Shown here: positions 17,229 to 25,999 of the stretch, piece by piece
Layout: each line of letters starts with the position of its first letter
How positions within the stretch are numbered: the first letter of the stretch is position 1
IMG/VR virus record: IMGVR_UViG_3300046538_000126
Span: 1 to 46,197 of that record
DNA: 46,197 nt
Source: a virus
Strand: one strand, 5' to 3'
Position numbers and translations under genes: made by a program
The notes under the pieces: generated by a model
Databases searched by the model: none
What the model was told of the DNA's origin: nothing
Seen by the model: the letters and a program-made list of their open reading frames with translations, nothing else

Positions 17229-17734
17229 CCGACGATTCCTGCAAAGTTATTGCGCACGGTCTCAACCAGCGTATCGAGCGCCTGCTGGCCTTTGTCGGCC
17301 GCCGCAGGCGCCATGTACGGGTGCGCTGGCGTGTTGGACTCGGAAACTTGACGCTGGTAGGCCTTGAATCTGCGCGTGCCGAACAGGGCGTCGTGCATCT
17401 TGCGGTTGATGTGGCCCTTCTCGACCCAGAGCGCGTAGTACGGCGAGTCCGGGCCGAATTTCTTGACCTGGGCGGTGGTCAGTGTGCCGGCCACCACGTT
17501 GAAGACGACGCGATCAGGCGTGCCGCGCCGCTGCACCGTGCGAATCGACGCTTTCAGGGCGCCGGACAGCTGGTCCTCGGGCGAAACAGGGACTAAATTC
17601 GCCTTCGCCTCGTCCTTGATGATGTTCGCGGCTTGGCGCAGGCCGGCGGCCAGCGCATTCTTGGCCAGACGCGGCGCGATGGCGTTCAGCGACGCGGTCA
17701 TGGCTTCCATGCCGGTTACGACGAGATCAGCCAT
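17225..17734 (-). CDS. HK97 gp10-like tail component
   Basis: A 169-residue protein of the HK97-gp10/minor tail family: N-terminal helix (MEAMTASLNAIAPRLAKNALAAGLRQAANIIKDEAKANLVPVS), a middle with SIRTVQRRG, and a conserved W-V-E-x-G (YYALWVEKGHI) before a helical end ending near HPYMAPA. Members connect head completion to tail. Order in the cluster (closure, this, terminator, tube) matches HK97-type phages. Confidence 0.82.
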   Translation of the reverse strand: MADLVVTGMEAMTASLNAIAPRLAKNALAAGLRQAANIIKDEAKANLVPVSPEDQLSGALKASIRTVQRRGTPDRVVFNVVAGTLTTAQVKKFGPDSPYYALWVEKGHINRKMHDALFGTRRFKAYQRQVSESNTPAHPYMAPAAADKGQQALDTLVETVRNNFAGIVG

Positions 17735-18068
17735 CGTTAGGCCCCTCCAGGCACGTCAATTCAATGGTGCGGTGCAGCTCATCGATATCGCGCGCCGAAG
17801 AGATATTGAAAATTCGGGTGCCATACAGGCAGCGCATCGCCGCCATTGCCTTCGGGTTGGCGAATTGCGCCTGATACCTGATCTGGATTAAGTGGCTGAT
17901 TTCGGTGTTGGCAGCTGCGGCGGCGAACATCTCGCGCCCACTCAGGGGCTGGATGTCCGCCCATACCGTCGCAACGTCCGTCCAGTCCAGAACCGGCTGA
18001 TTCAGCGCGTCGAAGCCAGCGCCGTGCGCTTGAATCGTCAGGCGGCGACGCAAATTCCCGGCGCGCAT
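17727..18068 (-). CDS. head closure / head-tail adaptor protein
   Basis: A 113-residue protein of the SPP1 gp16-like head-tail joining family: MRAGNLRRRLTIQ at the start, then VLDWTDVATVWADIQPLSGREMFAA, an aromatic-rich turn typical of this beta-barrel, and RIFNISSARDIDELHRTIELTC at the end. Such proteins seal the connector after DNA packaging. Its stop overlaps the following gene by eight bases and its start abuts the connector gene stop. Confidence 0.85.
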   Translation of the reverse strand: MRAGNLRRRLTIQAHGAGFDALNQPVLDWTDVATVWADIQPLSGREMFAAAAANTEISHLIQIRYQAQFANPKAMAAMRCLYGTRIFNISSARDIDELHRTIELTCLEGPNDG

Positions 18069-18916
18069 CAGTACACACTCGGCAAATAGGGATCGAGCAG
18101 GCCGTCGACGTAGGGCAACAGTTCTACCTTCCCGCGGTTGAGGATGGCCACCTCTTCGCGGTTTTCATACAGCGAGCCGACGCGCAACAGCATCCAGCTA
18201 CGGATTCCTTCCGGCACCACACCGATGAAGTTGCGGCCGGAGCCGTCGTCGGTGAACGTGATCGCCGCGCCGGCCAGGTCGGTCAAGGTATAGGCGCCGC
18301 TCACAGCTGTGGCAACCAGGTAGGTGTTGTCGCCGTCCAGTGGGGCGGGCAGCGCGCCACCGCTGTTGTAGAAGCGCATGCGCGCGCCCACTGCCCACAC
18401 CACAGGGCCAGAAGCCTTGATGTGCGTGGCGTCGCTCACGTGCGTTACCGTCATCGGCGATGCATAGCCGGCATCGTAGGTCACAATCACCGAACCGATT
18501 TGCGGCAACGGGATAGGCCAGATCTTGCCGAAGCACGGCGTGATGATGGCCGGTTCCATGGCAGAATTCACGACGTAATCGGTCGGCGGCATCGTCTGCA
18601 ACACACCGGCCATGTCGACGTACTGGATCGAAACGACATCAACCACCGGCGAGCGCGGCAACTGGATGGCGTAGCCTGGAAGATTGACAGCATTGGGCAG
18701 CGCTGGGTAGGCGCCACAGGGAAACCGGTCCAGCACCAGTTGGAATCGAGCATGCAGCAGCTGGCGGCGAGTCTTCGACTCGACGGCCTGGCGCGCGGCC
18801 ACGATCAACGACTTGATCTTGCTGTCGTCGGCGGAATCATCCACCCGGCGGTCGTTCTTCGCCTCGATGAGATGAATGGGCTCGCCGGACGGTTGGATCA
18901 AGCAGATTTCGGGCAT
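18068..18916 (-). CDS. head-tail connector (phiE125 gp8 type) with inserted domain
   Basis: The 282-residue product has the connector fold at both ends: an N-terminal helical part (DDSKIKSLIVAARQAVESKTRRQLL), a central strand region with DYVVNS, and a C-terminal helix (VPEGIRSWMLLRVGSLYENREEV). Between about residues 153 and 227, after YDAGYAS, lies a beta-rich segment (VTHVSDATHIKASGPVVWAV...ALPAPLDGDNTYLVA) that standard connectors lack. It resembles decoration-like modules in phage virion proteins. It follows the structural gene between it and the capsid. Confidence 0.78.
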   Translation of the reverse strand: MPEICLIQPSGEPIHLIEAKNDRRVDDSADDSKIKSLIVAARQAVESKTRRQLLHARFQLVLDRFPCGAYPALPNAVNLPGYAIQLPRSPVVDVVSIQYVDMAGVLQTMPPTDYVVNSAMEPAIITPCFGKIWPIPLPQIGSVIVTYDAGYASPMTVTHVSDATHIKASGPVVWAVGARMRFYNSGGALPAPLDGDNTYLVATAVSGAYTLTDLAGAAITFTDDGSGRNFIGVVPEGIRSWMLLRVGSLYENREEVAILNRGKVELLPYVDGLLDPYLPSVY

Positions 18917-18960
18917 TTTTTATCCTGGAGATGCGCCCGGCCGAAACCGGGCGCGTGGCG

Positions 18961-19407
18961 TTACACCAGCTGAGCGACGGCGGCCTGGTTAAGCGCGGAT
19001 GCGGGCAGGAAGCGCGCGTTGTTGCCGATCAGTGCAGCATTGAAGATCGATGCGGCCGTGCCGACGGTGACCGACAGCGCCACATAGGTGAAGCCGTTGT
19101 TGACGTCCAGGTCTTCGCTGCGCGCCTCGATCATGGCCTGCTTGTTGTCACCGGTCGCTTTGACGATTTGGGTGATCGCCTTGCCGGTGATGTCCTTGGC
19201 GCCGGTGCCCGACGAATCGGTAGCCTGGCGCAGCTTGGCGTCGATGGTCGCCGAGGCGCCCAGAACGCCGGTCTGGATCAGGGCGGCGATCGAGTGGAAG
19301 TTCGCCATGGAAACCCAGCCGGAAACCACGGTGCTGGCCGCGACGCTGGCAGGATCCAGGGTCGCCAGGATAGCGACGCGCTCGTTAAACTTGGTGTTCG
19401 GATTCAT
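18961..19407 (-). CDS. hypothetical virion protein next to the capsid gene
   Basis: A 148-residue protein between the capsid and connector genes. It has a beta-rich, low-charge composition (GWVSMANFHSIAALIQTGVLGASATIDAKLRQ and FTYVALSVTVGTAASIF), like small structural or decoration proteins. I do not recognise a named family. Some phages of this type have a conserved protein of this size at this spot, so a minor head or head-tail role is likely but unproven. Confidence 0.6.
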   Translation of the reverse strand: MNPNTKFNERVAILATLDPASVAASTVVSGWVSMANFHSIAALIQTGVLGASATIDAKLRQATDSSGTGAKDITGKAITQIVKATGDNKQAMIEARSEDLDVNNGFTYVALSVTVGTAASIFNAALIGNNARFLPASALNQAAVAQLV

Positions 19408-19462
19408 GTCTGTTCCTTATGGAGTGGTAGGTGCGGAGGGCGGCATGGCCGCCCATTTGCGA

Positions 19463-20761
19463 TTAGCGGGCGCCCAGGGTGACGAAGTAGCTCCGGGTGT
19501 TGGTGCTCTTGCCGGTAGGCGGGGTGATCGGCGCCTGCATGATCGGCTGGCCGTCCATGCGGAAGATGAAGCGGAACGCGGTGGCATTGGCGTCGAAGTA
19601 CAGGTGCATCGACGTGTCGGTCTGGATCCCGCCGGACTTGGTGATCGTACGGTAGCCGGACAGCGCGACCAGCGACAAGTCGGACTGCGCGCTGAAGGCA
19701 GCGGCATGCTCCGACAGGATCAGAGGGCGGCCGTTCAGCGTGCCGTCGTAGGAATCGCGCAGGCCGGTGCCTGGCGGCAGGAAGATCGGCAGGTTGCCGA
19801 CGGTCATGCCTTCCAGGGCTGGCAGGATGTCGGGGTTACCGATCCACACGGCGTTCTTCAGTTCGCCGGTCTTCAGGCGGCTGCGCATCTTGGAGATGTT
19901 TGGCTGCAGCAGCGTGCTGGCGCCCTGGCCGGACTCCTTGGCGACGACCACCAGCGAGTTGCTGTTCAGGCAGCCCATCGGTTGGCCGCCGCCGGTGCCG
20001 AACAGGATTGACTCGTTGGCCTTCCACATGATGTGGTCGCTGGCCAGCGGCGACAGGTAGCTGCCCAGCGCTGGCGCATCGTCCATCAGCTCGTTGGTGA
20101 CCGGGATCAGCACCATCAGCTCTTTCAGACGCAGCATTTCGGTGCCCAGGTTCATTTTGCTGGCGGTACCGGCAGTGCCTTCGCCCTTCCAGTACGCCTG
20201 AACGCCGGCGCCACCCCATGGGGTCGTTTCATCTTTCGGGAAGACCATCGAATTGCCCGACACTTCAGTGTTGGCGGTCATCGGGATCAGCGAGCCCTCG
20301 CCCAGCGACAAGCGCCAGATCTCTTTCGAGAACTCGGCAGGGATCAGGAAACCGCCATCGGCGCCGGCACCCTCATTGCCGTAGGTGCCGGGGGCGGCGG
20401 CGCCGATCAGCAGGCGCTGGTCAACAGCGCGGCCAGTGCTTTGGGCCGTGGCCGCGCCTTTTACCGCCTTGAAGAACTCGCCAGCCGACTTGAAACCGGC
20501 TTTCGGGTCGGCCGCAGCATTCTCGGTCACGCTGATGCGGGCGTTGTCGGCGATGTGGACGCCGTCCGACACATCGGCCGCAGCCAATTCCTGCGCGCGG
20601 GCGATGCGCGAGTCGTAGCTGGAAGCTTCCGCCATGGCGGCGTCGTACGCCACCTGTTCGTCGGCGCTCAGGTCGCGGTCAGCTGCTGCTGCTACGTCGT
20701 TGATGCCCTTGGCCTTGGCAACCGCAGCCGCTTTTTTCTGTTGCAGGATACGAATGGTCAT
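19463..20761 (-). CDS. HK97-fold major capsid protein
   Basis: The 432-residue protein has an N-terminal coiled-coil scaffolding-like delta domain (about residues 1-100, starting MTIRILQQKKAAAVAKAKG) that should be removed by the S49-type protease encoded just upstream. The mature capsid domain follows (KEIWRLSLGEGSLIPMTANTEVSG, WKGEGTAGTASKMN, ELMDDAPALGSYLSPLASD). The typical A-domain ends with a strand-rich C terminus (ATAFRFIFRMDGQPIMQ). I placed the start at this ATG because the upstream extension runs through a terminator and is not protein-like. Confidence 0.92.
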   Translation of the reverse strand: MTIRILQQKKAAAVAKAKGINDVAAAADRDLSADEQVAYDAAMAEASSYDSRIARAQELAAADVSDGVHIADNARISVTENAAADPKAGFKSAGEFFKAVKGAATAQSTGRAVDQRLLIGAAAPGTYGNEGAGADGGFLIPAEFSKEIWRLSLGEGSLIPMTANTEVSGNSMVFPKDETTPWGGAGVQAYWKGEGTAGTASKMNLGTEMLRLKELMVLIPVTNELMDDAPALGSYLSPLASDHIMWKANESILFGTGGGQPMGCLNSNSLVVVAKESGQGASTLLQPNISKMRSRLKTGELKNAVWIGNPDILPALEGMTVGNLPIFLPPGTGLRDSYDGTLNGRPLILSEHAAAFSAQSDLSLVALSGYRTITKSGGIQTDTSMHLYFDANATAFRFIFRMDGQPIMQAPITPPTGKSTNTRSYFVTLGAR

Positions 20762-20781
20762 GGTTTTCTTTCTCAGAAATG

Positions 20782-20803
20782 AAAAAACCCGCTCGGAGGC
20801 GGG
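20782..20803 (-). terminator. intrinsic terminator between protease and capsid genes
   Basis: Minus strand: ACCCGC-CTCCGA-GCGGGT followed by a run of six T. It stands between the protease stop and the capsid start, so readthrough or a separate promoter would set capsid levels relative to upstream genes. Same hairpin family as the ones at 4.7, 16.3 and 22.2 kb, with a slightly different loop. Confidence 0.75.
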
Positions 20804-20906
20804 TGCTGAATTGCTGCTGGGTTGCACAAATCGACCGATGGGCCGGGACGCCGCAGATCGATGGACCGGCGGCGGCGGGCCTGTGCTGGCCCAAAATGGT
20901 TAGAAA

Positions 20907-21923
20907 TCAGATACTGGCGAGGTCCAGCGCGCGGCGGCGCGCGGCGGCGCGGGCAGCATGATTCACTTCTGTTGCCGCAGGCGCCACGACCTCAACTTGC
21001 AGCGCCGCCGGCACTTCTTCGGCGACTGCCGGCGCCACGATGGTCGTCGCCTGCGTACCCCCCGACTTGATGGCTGACTTCAGGCGCGACACCGCGCCAT
21101 CGAAAGTGTCGATGGCGTCGATCATGCCGGCCGCCTGCGCATCGGCCGCCAGCAGGCAGCGGCCTTGGCCCATACCGTCGCGCACCTGCGCAATCGGCGA
21201 GCCGCGCCCTTTCGATACAGCCTGAGTGAAGGCGCTGTAGTAGCTGTCGATCTGGGACTGGGTAAAGGCGCGGGCCTCGTCGCTCAGCGGGCCGTATTGG
21301 TTACCCTCCACCTTGTACTTGCCGGCGCTGATGAATTCCTGGCTCACGCCGGCCTGCTCCATGGCCTTGCTCAGGTCGATGTGCTGTGTGTAGACGCCGA
21401 TGCTCCCGGTCATCGAGCCTTTGACGGCGATCAGCTGCGAGCAGGCCGAGCCGATCCAGTACGCGGCCGACGCGCACAGCGAATTAACCAGCCCATAGAC
21501 CGGCTTGACGCCGCGCGCGGACATGATCTCGTCGTACAGGTCGGCCACACCGAATACCGAGCCGCCGGGCGAGTCGATGTCAATCAGGATGCCGCCAACG
21601 GAATCGTCGGCCATCGCGTCGCGGAAGGCCTGCGTGAATTTCTGGGTGCTGGTGCCGCCGTCGCAGATCTCGTCGATCATCGACATGCGTTGGCTGACAA
21701 CCCCATAAAGGGGCAGCACGGCGATGCCGCCGCCGGCACCGGCGTTGTTCTTCTGCCGTGTGGCGCGCGCAGCCTGCAAGGCGTGAATATCGGCCAGCAC
21801 TTCGGGCGACGCATCCTTGCCGGACACCCAATTCTGGAGCACGGCCGACATGCGCGCCATGTAGGCCGGCTCAAGCGCCCAATACTGGTCGGCGATGGCC
21901 GACATGATGCGGATTTTGTTCAT
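20907..21923 (-). CDS. S49 (SppA-like) head maturation protease
   Basis: The 338-residue enzyme is a phage prohead protease of the S49 family, which cleaves the capsid's scaffolding domain. It has the clan pattern ILIDIDSPGGSV (about 112-123), the nucleophile Ser152 in CASAAYW, GSMTGSIGVY (about 169-178) and a lysine general base in SAGKYKVEG (about 199-207). The C-terminal 70 residues are an Ala/Val-rich tail not part of the catalytic core and may act as a scaffold. Its ATG overlaps the portal stop by four bases. Gene order portal-protease-capsid is standard for HK97-type phages. Confidence 0.9.
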   Translation of the reverse strand: MNKIRIMSAIADQYWALEPAYMARMSAVLQNWVSGKDASPEVLADIHALQAARATRQKNNAGAGGGIAVLPLYGVVSQRMSMIDEICDGGTSTQKFTQAFRDAMADDSVGGILIDIDSPGGSVFGVADLYDEIMSARGVKPVYGLVNSLCASAAYWIGSACSQLIAVKGSMTGSIGVYTQHIDLSKAMEQAGVSQEFISAGKYKVEGNQYGPLSDEARAFTQSQIDSYYSAFTQAVSKGRGSPIAQVRDGMGQGRCLLAADAQAAGMIDAIDTFDGAVSRLKSAIKSGGTQATTIVAPAVAEEVPAALQVEVVAPAATEVNHAARAAARRRALDLASI

Positions 21924-23506
21924 GCTTTTCCTTCGATGGCGAGGCGTTCAAGTTTGCAGCGGGCGATTTCCGCGAAGTCACCGGTGTCCATCGCCCCGTA
22001 AGCATCGGCAGCTATCCGCGCCTGCTCTGCGCAGTAGGTGTTTGCCGCGGCGGCGCTGACGCCCAGTGCCGCCGCAACGAACGCCGAGTGCGTCGTGTAA
22101 GCCCGTGCCAGCGCATCACCACCATCGCGCAGCGCCCGGGTCGCCACCTCCACCTCGCGGCGCGCGATGCGTTCGGCGGCGGCGCCGGCCAGGGCGAGCA
22201 GGCGGTCATCTGGCAAAGAAAAACCCGCCGAAGCGGGTTTCTTGGATTTGGTGTCCTCGGGTGGATTTACCGGAGGCGCGTCGATGGCACCAGCCCCGGT
22301 GGGACCTCCATCTTCAGCCTGCAATTCGTCAGCATCGCTGTCCGAAATCATGTTCAGCGGGCGCAGCGGCTCATCGAGGCCCGGCAGCGGGTTGTAAGAT
22401 TCGGCGATGCGCGCCTCGTTGCGAGTCAGCCAGCCTCCCATGATGCCCTTGTTGTAGTACAGGGACCGGGCTGCCGAGTCGCCGCGCAGCAGCGAAATCA
22501 GCGGAAACTCGACCTGCAGCGTGTCGTCCTCATGGTCGATGAAGTTGAAGCGAATCGCCTCTTCCCAGCAGTCAACCCACGGCTCGATGTCATCGCATAC
22601 CGAGTCCAGCGACTGCATCTCGATGTTCGAGAAGGTGGCCTTCTCCAGGTCGCCGATCTTGTGCGGCCGCACGCCGAACATGCGCGCGATGTCTGAGACG
22701 GAATACTTGCGCGATTCGATGAACTGGGCATCGCCGTTGCTTATCACTGGGCCGGGATTGTATTTCAGCCCGAATTCAAGCACGGCGACTTTACCCTTGT
22801 TAGCGCCACCTTGTTGTTGCTGCCATGATTCAGCAAAGAGGCGGCGCGCCTCGGCATCTTTGAAGTTCCCAGGGTGCTCGATCCAGCCACCTGTCGGCGA
22901 GGCGTCATTCTGGAAGAAGCGAGTCCCGTAGTTCTGGGCGGCGATGGCGCCGGCCAGCGCATTGCGCGCCAACTGGATCGGGCTGTAGCCCATGATGCCG
23001 TCGCCGGACAGCCCTTTCAGGTGGAACATGTCCTGGCGCGCCACCAGCGTCTCGGTGCCGTCGTTGTTTTTGATGCGATAGCGCCAGTTGGTGTCGCCCA
23101 GCATTTCGGCCGTCACGCGGTCCGGGTGGATCGGGATCAGGTCGGTGACTTCACCGCGGCTGTTGCCAAAGATCCGCGCAAAGGCGTTGCCGCGCAGCGC
23201 CAGGTGCCCCTGCATCATCGCGCGGAACTCGGACGGGTTCTGGAACTCGTTCGGGCGCCGCGCGAACAGCCGGTAGAGCCAATGCTTCTTGATCTGCTTC
23301 TTGCCGCCGTCGGCGCGCTCTTCGTACATGACGAAGGGCAGCTTGGCCACGGTGCGCGACAGGTAGTTCACGCACGCGTAGACCGCCGTCAGCTGCAGGG
23401 ACGAGTCGGCCGTGACGTTCATTCCGTTGAACGGCACTGGACTAAACCAGAACGAGCCCCATGGCGAGCGGTCGCCGCTGTCGGCGCTGGGTGCGGATAG
23501 GAACAT
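21920..23506 (-). CDS. HK97-family portal protein
   Basis: The 528-residue protein matches the HK97 portal family: LQLTAVYACVNYLSRTVAKLPFVMYE at the start, the region NPSEFRAMMQGHLALRGNAFARI, the lasso MFHLKGLSGDGIMGYSP and the helix with SRKYSVSDIARMFGVRPHKIG. It forms the dodecameric vertex channel for DNA packaging. The C-terminal part after about residue 400 is variable: a proline/lysine linker encoding KKPASAGF, produced by a hairpin described separately, then an alanine-rich helical tail. It overlaps the protease start by four bases. Confidence 0.9.
   Translation of the reverse strand: MFLSAPSADSGDRSPWGSFWFSPVPFNGMNVTADSSLQLTAVYACVNYLSRTVAKLPFVMYEERADGGKKQIKKHWLYRLFARRPNEFQNPSEFRAMMQGHLALRGNAFARIFGNSRGEVTDLIPIHPDRVTAEMLGDTNWRYRIKNNDGTETLVARQDMFHLKGLSGDGIMGYSPIQLARNALAGAIAAQNYGTRFFQNDASPTGGWIEHPGNFKDAEARRLFAESWQQQQGGANKGKVAVLEFGLKYNPGPVISNGDAQFIESRKYSVSDIARMFGVRPHKIGDLEKATFSNIEMQSLDSVCDDIEPWVDCWEEAIRFNFIDHEDDTLQVEFPLISLLRGDSAARSLYYNKGIMGGWLTRNEARIAESYNPLPGLDEPLRPLNMISDSDADELQAEDGGPTGAGAIDAPPVNPPEDTKSKKPASAGFSLPDDRLLALAGAAAERIARREVEVATRALRDGGDALARAYTTHSAFVAAALGVSAAAANTYCAEQARIAADAYGAMDTGDFAEIARCKLERLAIEGKA
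22219..22240 (-). terminator. terminator-like hairpin inside the portal gene
   Basis: Minus strand: AAACCCGC-TTCG-GCGGGTTT then TTC TTT, a stem with a stable UUCG tetraloop followed by U-rich sequence. It is identical in arrangement to intergenic terminators but lies in frame in the portal coding region and is translated as KKPASAGF, in a linker before the tail helix. Active translation should keep it from terminating. It could be a translocated intergenic terminator or a fused gene boundary. Confidence 0.6.
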
Positions 23507-23662
23507 TTAGCCCTTCCGGGACAGGAAAGCGGCGGTCAGCGTCAGGCCGATGACCAGCCCCCCGACGACAACCATGGCGGCCGGCACGCTGACCATGCCG
23601 ACGCCGGCGCCGATCAGCGCCAGGCCGGCGGCCATCGAAGCGTTGTAGGTAATTGCATTCAT
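23507..23662 (-). CDS. small membrane protein between terminase and portal
   Basis: A 51-residue open frame starting MNAITYNASMA, with two hydrophobic helices (LALIGAGVGMVSV and AMVVVGGLVIGLTLTAAFL) separated by a short turn and a basic end (SRKG). Such a two-helix hairpin between terL and portal has no named function I know of. The stop is contiguous with the portal start and its ATG lies two bases before the terL stop codon, so tight packing supports a real gene. The longer upstream frame overlaps terL and is unlikely. Confidence 0.6.
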   Translation of the reverse strand: MNAITYNASMAAGLALIGAGVGMVSVPAAMVVVGGLVIGLTLTAAFLSRKG

Positions 23663-23663
23663 G

Positions 23664-25367
23664 TCATACCACCAATAAAGTGTAATCGTCAGGCATCTGC
23701 GGAGTTCCGTCGCCGGACATCGCGCGGCCGATACCCATGATCGCCGCCACAATGCCGTCAATCTTCTGCTCGGGCTTTTCTTTGCGCGGGTAGATGTTGT
23801 CCTTGGCGTCCAGCTTCGCGACGACGTTCGACGCCATCCAGGTCAGCACCGGATTGCCGTCGTGGTGCAGACGGCCGGCCTTGACCGCGCTTTCCATCTC
23901 TTTCATCGGCAGGCTCATGGTATTGACCAGCTGTCGGTACTCCACCAACTCGGCACCGTCCTTCATCAGCTGCTGCGCCATGTGCGCCGCGCGCCAGGGA
24001 TCGAAGGCAACCTCGACCGGCTGATATGCCGCCAACTGATGTTCGGTGTGCTCGCGAATCAGGTCGTAATCGATTTCGGCGCCATCGTGCTGCTCGAGGA
24101 AGCCCTCGATCACCCACTTGCGGTAGGCGTCCCGGTTTTTCGGGTCGTTCTCGATTGCGTTCTCAGGCAGGAAGTATTTGCCGAAAAGGTAATAGTGGTC
24201 CTTGCCGTCGATCCGCTTCTTGAAAACCTGCATGACCACGCAGACGTCCGACGTGCTGGCCAGATCCAGCGTGAGCCAGTTCTCGCAGCCAGCGAACTGC
24301 TCCGGCCGCAGCGTGTAATCTGCGCAGCGGTTCCAGTCGAGGATGTTTAACCAGGCCGACTTCGCCGAGCACCACACGTTCAAGTGCTTGGTCTTGAACC
24401 GGGTCTGCTTGGCAGCGCTGTTCACCGCCTGGCGCTGCTGGCTCAGCAAGTACTCGGCGTCGACCGAGACGCCCATGTTCGGGTTCGCCTTGCGCAGCGC
24501 CTTCGGATCGTCCCAGGCGTCGCCGTCGTCGATCGTGTACATGATGGCGAAGAGCTCGTCCTCGACCATCACGCCCTGCAGCACCTTCTTGCAGTCCGTC
24601 TCCTGGTCGTAGCACGGACCGGCGATGTTGAAGCCGGCCGTCGTGATCTCAACCATCAGCGGCTGGTCGCGGGAGCCCATACCGGTCTCCATCGTGTCGA
24701 CCAGGTCGGACGTGTCATGTTCGTGGTATTCGTCCACGATGGCGCAGGACGGCGATGAACCATCGCCCGGCTTGCCGATGACCGGCTCGAACCGGCTGCC
24801 GTCCTCCGGCGTGACCAGCATCTTGGCCCAGACCTCGGCGCCGATCAGCTCGCGCAGCTCCGGCGTGCGCTCCACCATCTGCTTGGCCGGGCGGAACACC
24901 TCCCATGCCTGCTTCTCGGTGGTCGCGCCCGAGTAGACCTCGGCGCCGAATTCGCCGTCGGCAGCGAACATGTACAGCCCGACGCCGGCGGCGATGATCG
25001 ACTTGCCGTTCTTCCGCGGCACGGCGATGTAGGCCTTGCGGAAGCGGCGCCGGCCGCATTTCGTCTTCTTGACCCGATGCTTCCAGCCGAACAGCACGCA
25101 GAAAATGAACGACTGCCACGGCTGGAGAACGATCAGCTCCTTCTTCTGCCCCCACTTTCCCTTCGTGTGCGGCAGCATCTCGATGAACTGGCAGACCAAC
25201 TCGGCCGCGTCCGGGTCGTAGATAAACTTCGCGCGCTGCGACTTGTTTGCCACCAGGTCGCCCAGGTGACGCTTGCACGCCAGCTGCACCCAAGTGCACG
25301 CCAATATCTTGCCGGCGACGACATCTCGGGCATATTTGTTGGCTGCATTGACGTGTGGGTGTTCCAT
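23664..25367 (-). CDS. terminase large subunit
   Basis: The 567-residue protein is the DNA-packaging motor ATPase/nuclease. Walker A VPRKNGKS is at residues 116-123 and Walker B with the catalytic acid reads AIVDE at 209-213. The nuclease domain has Asp368 in LDLAST and a later acidic segment DPWRAAHMAQ. The N-terminal segment (MLPHTKGKWGQKKELIVLQPWQSFI) is typical of HK97/P27-type large terminases. Length and motif spacing are normal. It is preceded by the small terminase gene and followed by a tiny membrane protein and the portal. Confidence 0.95.
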   Translation of the reverse strand: MEHPHVNAANKYARDVVAGKILACTWVQLACKRHLGDLVANKSQRAKFIYDPDAAELVCQFIEMLPHTKGKWGQKKELIVLQPWQSFIFCVLFGWKHRVKKTKCGRRRFRKAYIAVPRKNGKSIIAAGVGLYMFAADGEFGAEVYSGATTEKQAWEVFRPAKQMVERTPELRELIGAEVWAKMLVTPEDGSRFEPVIGKPGDGSSPSCAIVDEYHEHDTSDLVDTMETGMGSRDQPLMVEITTAGFNIAGPCYDQETDCKKVLQGVMVEDELFAIMYTIDDGDAWDDPKALRKANPNMGVSVDAEYLLSQQRQAVNSAAKQTRFKTKHLNVWCSAKSAWLNILDWNRCADYTLRPEQFAGCENWLTLDLASTSDVCVVMQVFKKRIDGKDHYYLFGKYFLPENAIENDPKNRDAYRKWVIEGFLEQHDGAEIDYDLIREHTEHQLAAYQPVEVAFDPWRAAHMAQQLMKDGAELVEYRQLVNTMSLPMKEMESAVKAGRLHHDGNPVLTWMASNVVAKLDAKDNIYPRKEKPEQKIDGIVAAIMGIGRAMSGDGTPQMPDDYTLLVV

Positions 25368-25372
25368 CTATT

Positions 25373-25777
25373 TCATGCAGCGCCCTTCTTCTTGATCAGT
25401 TTCGCGAAGGGGTTTGCAGGCTCCTCTTTTTTGGCGCCGGCGACCTTGGACCGATCCGAGGGCGTCATGCCGAAGCGCGCCAGCAAGGAGTCGAGCCGGG
25501 CCAGCTTGGCAGCCGGCATGTCGATCGGGTCAGAACGGAAGTTCGCCAGCAGGACGGCAGCAATTTCAACCGCAATTCCGTCGGCATGGCACAGCACGCC
25601 CGCATGGCATTGCGATGTGATCACGTTCCAGGCGTCGGCCTGCTCCGGGCTGAAGTAGTCCGGCGCCGGGCCGAGGCCAGTCGCGACCTCCGGCTCATCC
25701 TCGCGTTTGCGCTGCGGGTTTTTCTTGTAGGCGCCACGCATTTCCAGAACGTTGGTCGGTGTGCGTGGTCTTGCCAT
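25373..25777 (-). CDS. terminase small subunit (P27 family)
   Basis: A 134-residue DNA-recognition subunit. The start MARPRTPTNVLEMRGAYKKNPQR is the typical opening of P27-type small terminases. The middle carries an acidic/helical region (FSPEQADAWNVITSQCHAGVL) and a basic, lysine-rich C terminus. SD AGAGG precedes the ATG by about eight bases, which sets this start rather than the longer frame. Together with the large subunit it selects packaging sites, probably cohesive-end type by family. Confidence 0.85.
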   Translation of the reverse strand: MARPRTPTNVLEMRGAYKKNPQRKREDEPEVATGLGPAPDYFSPEQADAWNVITSQCHAGVLCHADGIAVEIAAVLLANFRSDPIDMPAAKLARLDSLLARFGMTPSDRSKVAGAKKEEPANPFAKLIKKKGAA

Positions 25778-25999
25778 CTTGCAACCTCTTGGAAACACGA
25801 ATTTTGTGGAAATAAAAAAAAGCTTGCATAGCCGGTCTTTTCGACGGTCGGCCGCAGGGATTTGCATCCCCCTCCCCCCCCGGGGAATGCCCGGCATGCC
25901 ATCCATCAGGCCAGCCATGGTTCGATCATGACCGTGTCCGATGCCTGAGCAGCCAGCAGCGCAAACACGCTCAAACCGCGTTCTGACGCTCCCTGTTGC
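25778..25999. other. gap upstream of the terminase genes; possible cos region
   Basis: No gene is seen in these 222 bases. A run of A, then a C-rich tract (about 25870-25881) and mixed sequence are present. In HK97-type phages the cos site usually lies just upstream of the small terminase gene, and the HNH nuclease gene next to it fits the cos-packaging set. I cannot identify a cos sequence directly. Confidence 0.3.
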
